Of a stretch of 5,094 nucleotides of DNA, positions 1-4,053 are shown in pieces. The notes beneath the pieces were generated by a model, which saw nothing but the letters and a program-made list of their open reading frames with translations, searched no databases and was not told the DNA's origin. The translations under genes were made by a program, and so were the position numbers. Position 1 is the first letter of the stretch. The number at the start of each line of letters is the position of its first letter. Source of the DNA: Thermoflexales bacterium (GTDB lineage: Bacteria; Chloroflexota; Anaerolineae; S140-20); contig WFUY01000140.1 of assembly GCA_015484715.1 (NCBI GenBank), positions 1-5,094 on the forward strand. The letters run 5' to 3'.

Positions 1-24
1 GCGTCAGATGTGTATAAGAGACAG
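1..24 (+). other. Illumina Nextera (Tn5 mosaic end) adapter remnant
   Basis: These 24 bases equal the 3' part of the Nextera read-1 adapter. The last 19 of them are the Tn5 mosaic end (AGATGTGTATAAGAGACAG). The orientation, adapter first and insert from base 25, is that of an untrimmed read start. This is library-preparation sequence, not part of the organism, and it marks the true left end of the contig. No transposase or IS50 sequence is present. Confidence 0.97.
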
Positions 25-74
25 CGTCCACGCCCCGGCTCCCGTCCGCTCCCTCCCCGGAGGAGCCCCTACTC

Positions 75-101
75 GGCCCGGCATCTCAACGGTGCCGGGC
101 C
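75..101. repeat. 11-bp GC-rich hairpin of unknown role
   Basis: GGCCCGGCATC (75-85) pairs with GGTGCCGGGCC (91-101) around the 5-nt loop TCAAC. All 11 pairs form, with one G-T pair. No T-run follows on either strand, so it is not a standard intrinsic terminator. It sits just upstream of the promoter candidates at 107-152. It could end the transcript of a gene lost beyond the contig edge, or act as a regulatory dyad. The rest of 25-106 shows no gene that I can support. Confidence 0.55.
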
Positions 102-106
102 TGTGG

Positions 107-135
107 TGAAACCTTTCGGCGACTTGCGCATCTAA
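107..135 (+). promoter_or_regulatory. candidate ECF-sigma-type promoter
   Basis: TGAAAC at 107-112, continuing as CCTTT-like sequence, resembles the -35 element of extracytoplasmic-function (ECF) sigma factors such as Bacillus SigW. After exactly 16 nt comes CATCTAA (129-135), one base from the usual CGTC-type -10. If used, transcription would start near 140, about 70 nt before the glutaredoxin ATG. The match is by eye, and no ECF sigma gene lies in the window. Confidence 0.4.
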
Positions 136-152
136 GAGGTCTGAGGTATAGT
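124..152 (+). promoter_or_regulatory. candidate housekeeping (sigma-70-type) promoter
   Basis: TTGCGC (124-129) is followed after 17 nt by TATAGT (147-152), which matches TATAAT at five of six positions. The -35 matches TTGACA at three of six. The predicted start is near 159, giving a leader of about 50 nt before the glutaredoxin ATG. This -35 box lies inside the ECF-type candidate at 107-135, so the two could compete or take over from one another. Confidence 0.5.
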
Positions 153-157
153 TATAA

Positions 158-172
158 CCGGCCCTGGGCCGG
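158..172. repeat. 15-bp perfect dyad at the predicted transcript start
   Basis: CCGGCCC (158-164) and GGGCCGG (166-172) form a perfect dyad around T165. It coincides with the predicted +1 of the promoter at 124-152. It could be a repressor operator or a 5'-end stabilising hairpin (5-bp stem with loop CCTGG). No function is shown. Confidence 0.4.
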
Positions 173-207
173 GAAGCCTGTCGTAGGAGGAGGCCACAGA
201 GAGGGAT

Positions 208-465
208 ATGGCAGCGGCAAAGAAGAAGCAACCCCGTGTGATCATCTTCACCACGCCCACCTGCACCTACTGCCGGGCGGCCAAACGCTACCTACGCCAG
301 CGCGGCATCCGCTTCAAGGACGTGGATGTCTCCCGGGACCCGGCAGCGGCGCGGGATATGGTCCGGCGCAGCGGCCAGTCGGGGGTCCCCGTGCTGGACA
401 TCGGCGGGAAGATCGTCGTGGGCTTCAACCGGGAGAAGATTGATCGGCTCCTGGGGCTCAAGTGA
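208..465 (+). CDS. Glutaredoxin-like protein, YruB/NrdH type
   Basis: This 85-residue cytoplasmic thiol-disulfide oxidoreductase has a single thioredoxin fold. The first strand (VIIFTTP, 11-17) leads into the active site C19-T-Y-C22. The cis-proline follows in GVPVLDIGGK (P61), and the C-terminal GFNREKIDRLL matches the YruB-type glutaredoxin family. CTYC in place of the common CPYC is a variant that should shift the redox potential. The family passes electrons to protein disulfides; NrdH-like members are recycled by thioredoxin reductase rather than glutathione, and a trxB gene lies 600 bp downstream. ATG 208 is the only sensible start. A GGAGGAGG run at 186-193 is 14 nt away, and a weaker GAGAGGG is immediately adjacent. 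It probably shares a transcript with groES, from the promoters at 107-152 to the terminator at 872-903. The physiological target is unknown. Confidence 0.9.
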   Translation: MAAAKKKQPRVIIFTTPTCTYCRAAKRYLRQRGIRFKDVDVSRDPAAARDMVRRSGQSGVPVLDIGGKIVVGFNREKIDRLLGLK

Positions 466-568
466 TGCAACCCGCCCTCGAGGCGCGGGAGACACCGAGG
501 CAAACAGGCTTAGGGGATCCCGGATTCGCACCAATCCCGAAAACCTTACGCTGAAGGAGGAGGAAGCG

Positions 569-844
569 ATGAAGATCGAACCGTTGGGTGCTCGTGTACT
601 CATTCGCCCGCTGGATCAGGAGACCGTGACGGAGAGCGGCATCTACATCCCCGAGACGGCCAAGGAAAAGCCTCAGCAGGGGATCGTAGAGGCCGTAGGG
701 GACGAAGAGGAGATGTCCACGAACCTGGCCGTGGGCGATAAGGTGATCTTCCCCAAGTACACCGGCACGGAGATCAAGATCGGAGGGGTAGAGTACCTGC
801 TGATGGACGAATCGGACGTCCTGGCGCGGGTCGTGGAAGATTGA
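569..844 (+). CDS. groES: GroES co-chaperonin (Cpn10)
   Basis: This 91-residue co-chaperonin caps the GroEL folding chamber as a heptameric ring in the cytoplasm. The N-terminal strand (IEPLGARVLIRPL, 3-15) leads to the mobile loop that docks on GroEL. Its hydrophobic tripeptide region reads GIYIP (24-28), where E. coli has GIVL. ETAKEKPQQG (29-38), a VGDKV strand (55-59), KYTGTEIKIGGVEYLLMDESDVLA and a C-terminal acidic end follow the family pattern. Between the VG at 43-44 and the VGD at 55-57 it is about six residues shorter than E. coli GroES, so the roof beta-hairpin is trimmed. ATG 569 is chosen for AAGGAGG at 554-560, 8 nt upstream; the frame is open further upstream, but that stretch overlaps the glutaredoxin gene. 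No groEL follows, and no CIRCE (HrcA operator) is visible in the 103-nt gap from the glutaredoxin gene. It is bounded downstream by a terminator. Confidence 0.96.
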   Translation: MKIEPLGARVLIRPLDQETVTESGIYIPETAKEKPQQGIVEAVGDEEEMSTNLAVGDKVIFPKYTGTEIKIGGVEYLLMDESDVLARVVED

Positions 845-871
845 TCCGCCCTTCTCTCCGGCCAGCGGAGG

Positions 872-903
872 GCCCCACGGTGGAGCGCGTGGGGCTCTTC
901 TTT
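872..903 (+). terminator. Intrinsic terminator after groES
   Basis: GCCCCACG (872-879) and CGTGGGGC (888-895) form a perfect 8-bp stem with an 8-nt loop. It is followed by TCTTCTTT (896-903). The stem can extend outward through GAGG/TCTT with wobble pairs. It starts 27 nt after the groES stop. A small competing hairpin (CTCCG 856-860 with CGGAG 866-870) lies just before it. It most likely ends the glutaredoxin-groES transcript. Confidence 0.78.
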
Positions 904-1047
904 ACCGACCGCTGACCGCCGACCAGGGGAGGCACCGAGGGCCGAGGCACCGAGGACCGAGGACTGCCCGACCGACCGCCGATCACCGGACCAAGCGGCG
1001 GACTGAGGACTGAGGACCGAGGACTACTCGACCAAAGACGAAAGACG
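904..1047. repeat. Degenerate 7/8-bp period intergenic repeat tract
   Basis: The whole gap between the groES terminator and the trxB ribosome binding site consists of short related units, mainly ACCGAGG, ACTGAGG, CCGACC and AAAGACG. The clearest runs are GACTGAG-GACTGAG-GACCGAG (1001-1021, period 7), AAAGACG twice (1034-1047) and CACCGAGG/GCCGAGG units at 933-962. No open promoter motif stands out within it, so the origin of the trxB transcript is unclear. A related tract occurs at 2789-2836. Confidence 0.75.
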
Positions 1048-1053
1048 AGGAGG
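1048..1053 (+). promoter_or_regulatory. Ribosome binding site deciding the trxB start
   Basis: AGGAGG (1048-1053), continuing as AGGAGGTG, is a near-perfect Shine-Dalgarno sequence 8 nt before ATG 1062. The in-frame GTG at 1053 overlaps this motif and so cannot use it. This favours ATG 1062 as the start. Confidence 0.88.
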
Positions 1054-1061
1054 TGAGCGCG

Positions 1062-2069
1062 ATGGAGTTCAGTTTGGGAATGCCTGCTGCTGGTGAACCG
1101 ACGACCGATAAGCTGTTCGACGTGATCGTGATCGGCTCCGGGCCGGCCGGCCTGACGGCGGCCCTCTACGCCGCCCGGGCCCACCTGGATGTGCTGGTCC
1201 TGACCGGAAGTGACATCGGCGGTCAGGTTGCCCTGACCAGCGAAGTGGAGAACTACCCCGGCTTCCCGGAGGGCGTCCAGGGGCCGGAACTGGTCCAGCG
1301 GATGCAGGAACAGGCGGAGCGCTTCGGTGCTCGTGTGGAGCTGGACACCATCACGGCAGTGGACTTTCAGCAACATCCCTTCGTGCTGACCGGCTACAAC
1401 GGCAACTACCTGGCCCGCGCCGTCATCGTCGCCACCGGAGCCTCGCCCCGGAAGCTCCAGGTGCCCGGCGAGGCGGAGCTGACCGGCCGAGGCGTCAGCT
1501 ACTGCGCCACCTGTGACGGCTGGTTCTTCCAGGACAAAGAGGTCGTTGTCGTCGGCGGGGGGGACAGCGCGATGGAGGAGAGCCTCTTCCTGACCAAGTT
1601 CGCCCGCCAGGTCACCGTCGTCCACCGGCGGGACCAGCTCCGGGCGAGCAAGATCCTCCAGAAGCGGGCCTTCGCCAACCCGAAGATTGACTTCATCTGG
1701 GATACCGTGGTGACGGAGATCCTCGGTGAGGAGAAGGTCGAGGCGGTGCGCCTGAAGAACGTGAAGACGGGCGAGGAGCGGGTGATGCCCATTGATGGGG
1801 TCTTCATCTTCATCGGTCACATCCCCAACACGGGCATCTTTCAGGGGCAGTTGGAGATTGACGAGCGGGGCTACCTGGTGGTGGACCGACGAATGCACAC
1901 CAACGTGCCGGGGGTCTTCGCCGCCGGCGAGGTGGCCGATCCCATCTTTCGCCAAGTCGTCACCTCGGCCGGGATGGGAGCGGCGGCAGCGATGGAGGCC
2001 GAGAAGTGGCTGGCCGAGCAGAAGGCCGAGCAGGAGGAACGGGAGCAGGAGCGGGCAGTGACCGCCTAA
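1062..2069 (+). CDS. trxB: Thioredoxin reductase (NADPH, FAD)
   Basis: This 335-residue cytoplasmic flavoenzyme transfers electrons from NADPH through FAD and a redox disulfide to thioredoxin-like proteins. The FAD dinucleotide fold begins DVIVIGSGPAG (20-30), followed by GGQV (53-56) and ENYPGF (63-68). ATGASPRKL (124-132) precedes the active site C148-A-T-C151-D152. The NADPH domain shows VVVVGGGDSAMEE (161-173) and the HRRDQLRAS motif (188-196), whose arginines favour NADPH. The C-terminal FAD motif reads GVFAAGEVADPIFRQVVTSAGMG (284-306), with Glu290 where most relatives have Asp. Length is slightly above the usual 310-320, due to an extra 16-residue N-terminus and a charged Glu/Gln/Arg-rich tail after 320. 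The last 64 nt overlap the next gene. The glutaredoxin at 208-465 is a plausible additional substrate; no thioredoxin gene is present here. Confidence 0.97.
   Translation: MEFSLGMPAAGEPTTDKLFDVIVIGSGPAGLTAALYAARAHLDVLVLTGSDIGGQVALTSEVENYPGFPEGVQGPELVQRMQEQAERFGARVELDTITAVDFQQHPFVLTGYNGNYLARAVIVATGASPRKLQVPGEAELTGRGVSYCATCDGWFFQDKEVVVVGGGDSAMEESLFLTKFARQVTVVHRRDQLRASKILQKRAFANPKIDFIWDTVVTEILGEEKVEAVRLKNVKTGEERVMPIDGVFIFIGHIPNTGIFQGQLEIDERGYLVVDRRMHTNVPGVFAAGEVADPIFRQVVTSAGMGAAAAMEAEKWLAEQKAEQEEREQERAVTA
1994..1998 (+). promoter_or_regulatory. Ribosome binding site inside trxB for the MerR-type gene
   Basis: GGAGG (1994-1998) lies 7 nt before GTG 2006. No other ATG, GTG or TTG start occurs in this frame before the DNA-binding domain begins near 2084. 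This supports an unusually long overlap with trxB. A CTG at 2081 is the only alternative, and it lacks a good ribosome binding site. Confidence 0.5.
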
Positions 2070-2779
2070 CCTCGGAATCGCTGCTCACCATCGGTCAGGT
2101 GGTCGAGCGGCTGCGGGAGAGCTGCCCCGAGGTCACCGCCAGCAAGCTGCACTTCTGGGAGCGGGAGGGGTTGATCACCCCTCGCCGCACCCCTGGCGGT
2201 CATCGTCTCTACTGCCCCGCCGACGTTGAACGGCTGCGCCTCATCCTGGAGCTGCGCACCCACCGCCGGCTCCCCTTGGAGACCATCAAGGCGCTGCTCC
2301 AACGGATGGAAGAGGACCCCACCTACCGCTTCCTCGTGATGGAGCGCACTCTTCACGAGGAAGCCTTCGACCCTGCTTTCCATCCCCTCTCCCGATCGGA
2401 GGCCGCCGCCCAGGCCGGCCTGACAGAGGCCCAGGTCCGCGAGCTGGAGGCGCTGGGCCTGGTGCTCCCTTGCCCCAAGACGGGCCGCTTCGACGAAGAG
2501 GCGGTCCACCTGCTCCGGGTGCTGGCCGGCCTGCTGGCGATGGGCTTCACGCCGGAGGACCTGCGCTTCTACGCCCGCTGGGCCCAAGAGGTAGCCCGAC
2601 ACGAACGCGCCCTCTTCGCCGGCCTCTGCCAGGACGGCGGCGGAGAAGCGGAGAGGATGGCCCGCTACCAGCGCTTCCGGCAACTGGTCGGTCCCCTGCT
2701 GCGGCTGCTGCACCTCAACTATCTGCGGCGCACTCTCTACGATCTGCTGGGCTCCCCGGAGCAAGGAACCGAGGGGTGA
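2006..2779 (+). CDS. MerR-type regulator with two MerR-like domains (FtsR/Rv1828-like)
   Basis: This 257-residue cytoplasmic DNA-binding protein starts with a Gly/Ala/Arg-rich tail of about 25 residues. The N-terminal winged-helix domain (27-100) has TIGQVVERLRE (28-38), CPEVTASKLHFWEREGLI (40-57) and the wing RTPGGHRLY (61-69). A second, MerR-like helix-turn-helix unit follows at 127-190 (LSRSEAAAQAGLT, LEALGLV, FDEEAV, MGFTPEDL), then a helical C-terminus. This order resembles actinobacterial FtsR/Rv1828, a regulator of cell-division genes, rather than metal-sensing MerR. Cysteines 40, 70, 156 and 208 do not form the MerR metal site. The GTG start places 64 nt inside trxB and suggests translational coupling; the start is less certain than the protein. 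It ends 68 nt before the permease pair, which it might control. The target is unknown. Confidence 0.87.
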   Translation: MAGRAEGRAGGTGAGAGSDRLTSESLLTIGQVVERLRESCPEVTASKLHFWEREGLITPRRTPGGHRLYCPADVERLRLILELRTHRRLPLETIKALLQRMEEDPTYRFLVMERTLHEEAFDPAFHPLSRSEAAAQAGLTEAQVRELEALGLVLPCPKTGRFDEEAVHLLRVLAGLLAMGFTPEDLRFYARWAQEVARHERALFAGLCQDGGGEAERMARYQRFRQLVGPLLRLLHLNYLRRTLYDLLGSPEQGTEG

Positions 2780-2788
2780 AGACCGAGG

Positions 2789-2836
2789 GCCACCCGGCCA
2801 CCCGACCAAGCGACCAAGCGACCACCCGACCAAACC
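2789..2836. repeat. Six-unit 8-bp tandem repeat
   Basis: Six consecutive octamers fill most of the 68-nt gap before the first permease gene: GCCACCCG twice, ACCAAGCG twice, ACCACCCG, and ACCAAACC. A GACCGAGG unit directly precedes them (2781-2788) and links this tract in style to the one at 904-1047. No terminator hairpin or promoter is visible, so the permease genes may be read through from trxB and the regulator. Confidence 0.85.
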
Positions 2837-2847
2837 CGGAGAGAGCT

Positions 2848-3375
2848 ATGCCTGACCGCACGACCATCGCCCTAATCCTCGTGGCGGCCCTTCTGGCCGG
2901 CATCGCCTGGTGGCAGGGAGGGCCTGCCCTGGTCCTGGCCGGCTTCGTGGACGGCGGTCGGACGCTGGTGAGCGTCATCCCGCTGTTGGTCTTCGCCTTC
3001 CTCATCGCCGGGCTCGTCCAGACGCTGGTGACCCGCGACCGGGCCGCCCGTTGGCTGGGGGCCGAGTCGGGCTGGCGAGGGATTGCCCTGGCCTGCCTGG
3101 GAGGAGCCCTGATCCCCGGCGGCCCTTACGCCTACTACCCCATCGCGGCGGCTCTGATGCGGTCGGGGGCGGGGCTGGGCGTGCTGGTGGCCTTCGTCAC
3201 CGCCAAGAACCTCTGGTCGGTGACGCGGCTGCCCTTGGAGTTCGCTCTGCTGGGAGCTCACCTGACCCTGATCCGCCTCCTTGTCACCCTCCCCGTCCCG
3301 CCGCTGATGGGGCTGCTGGCCGAGACCCTCTTCGGTCAGCAGATGGAGCGTATCCGAAAGGCAGTAGCCCCGTGA
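2848..3375 (+). CDS. Half-size permease, DUF318/ArsP-like, subunit 1
   Basis: This 175-residue integral membrane protein has hydrophobic segments near 6-22, 40-61, 79-104 (broken by PGGPY at 90-94), 107-124 and 134-160. The pattern LGAESGW (70-76), GGALIPGGPYAYYP (85-98), SGAGLG (106-111) and FVTAKNL (116-122) matches one repeat of the predicted-permease superfamily that includes ArsP and YraQ. The cysteine motif found there is replaced by GGPY. Family proteins are commonly about 300-350 residues in one chain; this one carries only half. Loop 62-78 holds four arginines and the C-terminus is basic, which suggests both face the cytoplasm. ATG 2848 is preceded by GGAG at 2838-2841, 6 nt away. 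The stop overlaps the next start by 4 nt, so the two are made together. The substrate is unknown; the frame open upstream of 2848 overlaps the regulator gene and was not used. Confidence 0.82.
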   Translation: MPDRTTIALILVAALLAGIAWWQGGPALVLAGFVDGGRTLVSVIPLLVFAFLIAGLVQTLVTRDRAARWLGAESGWRGIALACLGGALIPGGPYAYYPIAAALMRSGAGLGVLVAFVTAKNLWSVTRLPLEFALLGAHLTLIRLLVTLPVPPLMGLLAETLFGQQMERIRKAVAP

Positions 3376-3854
3376 ACACCGTCACACTCCTCCTGGGTGG
3401 CCTGGCCTTGCTCCTCTGGCTCCACGCCTGGCAGCGGGGCGACGGCAGCCATCGGCGGGGGGTCGTCGAGGGCTGGCGGACGCTGCGGCGCACTCTACCC
3501 CTCCTCATCGCCGCCTTTCTCATCGTTGGGTACGTGGACGTTTTGGCCCCTCAGCGGCTGGTCCAGGCGTGGATCGGGCCGGGGTCCGGCTGGACGGGGC
3601 TGCTGCTGAGCGAGGCGGCCGGCATCTTGCTGCCCGGTGGTCCTTACGTCGTCTTCCCCCTCATCGCCACCCTCTACGAGGCCGGCGCAGGGCTGGGGCC
3701 GGCGGTGACGCTGGTAACCTCCTGGGCGATGGTGGCGCTGCTGCGGCTGGGCTTCGAGGTCCCCTTTATGGGCTGGCGCTTCACCGCCGTCCGCTGGGGG
3801 ATGGGGCTGGTTGTCCCACTGCTGGCCGGTGCCTTCGCCCAGTGGATCTTTTGA
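3372..3854 (+). CDS. Half-size permease, DUF318/ArsP-like, subunit 2
   Basis: This 160-residue integral membrane protein is homologous to the gene before it. Shared positions include G-RTL---PLL--AFLI-G (34-53), IGPGSGW (68-74), GILLPGGPY (84-92) and AGAGLG (104-109). Hydrophobic segments lie near 3-20, 41-58, 76-100, 108-126 and 142-159. Here the basic loop is the first one (21-40, six arginines), while the loop after the second segment is almost uncharged, the reverse of subunit 1. By the positive-inside rule the two would insert in opposite orientations, so a heterodimer of inverted halves is likely. The GTG start lies in the GTGA overlap with the previous stop, with translational coupling as the probable initiation mode. 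No substrate can be assigned from sequence. The gene ends before a repeat-rich intergenic region. Confidence 0.82.
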   Translation: MNTVTLLLGGLALLLWLHAWQRGDGSHRRGVVEGWRTLRRTLPLLIAAFLIVGYVDVLAPQRLVQAWIGPGSGWTGLLLSEAAGILLPGGPYVVFPLIATLYEAGAGLGPAVTLVTSWAMVALLRLGFEVPFMGWRFTAVRWGMGLVVPLLAGAFAQWIF

Positions 3855-3865
3855 ACACCCCCTTG

Positions 3866-3884
3866 TAGGCCGATCACCGGCCTG
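3866..3884 (+). repeat. Short GC hairpin after the permease pair
   Basis: TAGGCCG (3866-3872) and CGGCCTG (3878-3884) form a 6-7 bp stem with loop ATCAC, 11 nt after the stop of subunit 2. No T-run follows, so terminator activity is doubtful. The hairpin could instead belong to the repeat structures that follow. Confidence 0.35.
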
Positions 3885-3886
3885 AA

Positions 3887-4043
3887 CTGGTGATTATCCA
3901 TATCTTTGGAGATGGGGAGACTAGCCGTCCACGAAGGGGGCACGAATACACGAATTAAGGACCGCCTCCTTCGTGCATTTGTGAGAGATTCGTGGACGGC
4001 CTGCTGCGGACCACTCTCTCGCTCACTTGTGGGTAATCACCAG
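3887..4043. repeat. Nested inverted-repeat element, MITE-like
   Basis: The ends CTGGTGATTATCCA (3887-3900) and TGGGTAATCACCAG (4030-4043) are inverted copies matching at 13 of 14 positions. They are bordered by near-identical octamers in direct orientation: GGCCTGAA (3879-3886) just outside the left end, and GGCCCGAA (4043-4050) at the right end. That is what a target-site duplication would look like. The 157 bp between contain no gene. A shorter inverted repeat is nested inside. It could be a miniature non-autonomous transposable element or a large regulatory structure. Confidence 0.4.
3924..4000. repeat. Inner inverted repeat with CACGAA/TTCGTG units
   Basis: GCCGTCCACGAA (3924-3935) and TTCGTGGACGGC (3989-4000) are perfect 12-bp inverted copies. 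Within them, GCACGAA (3940-3946) pairs with TTCGTGC (3970-3976). The left arm repeats the CACGAA unit three times (3930, 3941, 3949), the last two as adjacent octamers CACGAATA and CACGAATT. Transcribed, it would fold into an interrupted long hairpin and might slow or stop read-through from the permease genes. No T-run follows it. Confidence 0.7.
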
Positions 4044-4053
4044 GCCCGAACGG

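Noticed and set aside
1..24. A natural Tn5/IS50 end
   Set aside because: The bases extend past the mosaic end into the synthetic read-1 adapter and sit exactly at the contig edge. No transposase or IS50 sequence follows.
25..135. C-terminal remnant of an upstream gene (open frame ending with TAA at 133-135), or a CxxC zinc-finger-like peptide in another frame
   Set aside because: All three forward frames are open for long stretches because the DNA is GC-rich. The stretch holds a hairpin and promoter-like motifs, and no family is recognisable.
471..489. Terminator between the glutaredoxin gene and groES
   Set aside because: The stem CCCGC/GCGGG has a bulge and a 4-nt loop and lacks a T-run. 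The next gene follows closely.
466..568. CIRCE heat-shock operator before groES
   Set aside because: No TTAGCACTC-N9-GAGTGCTAA or close variant is present. The nearby GGGATCCC and AATCCCG elements do not fit it.
1053..1061. GTG 1053 as the trxB start
   Set aside because: It overlaps the Shine-Dalgarno sequence itself. ATG 1062 is spaced 8 nt from AGGAGG.
774..1955. Long minus-strand open frame (393 codons) opposite trxB
   Set aside because: It is the GC-rich antisense shadow of trxB and crosses the terminator and repeats. It has no recognisable domain.
2789..2836. CRISPR array
   Set aside because: The units are only 8 bp and directly adjacent, with no spacers and no cas genes.
2470..2847. 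N-terminal extension of permease subunit 1 from an upstream ATG
   Set aside because: The extra residues overlap the regulator gene in another frame, are Pro/Arg-rich and low-complexity, and ATG 2848 has a good ribosome binding site.
2910..3371. N-terminal extension of permease subunit 2 from an ATG inside subunit 1
   Set aside because: The extra residues are the shifted-frame shadow of the first permease gene and are polar. The GTG at 3372 in the GTGA overlap gives the aligned length.
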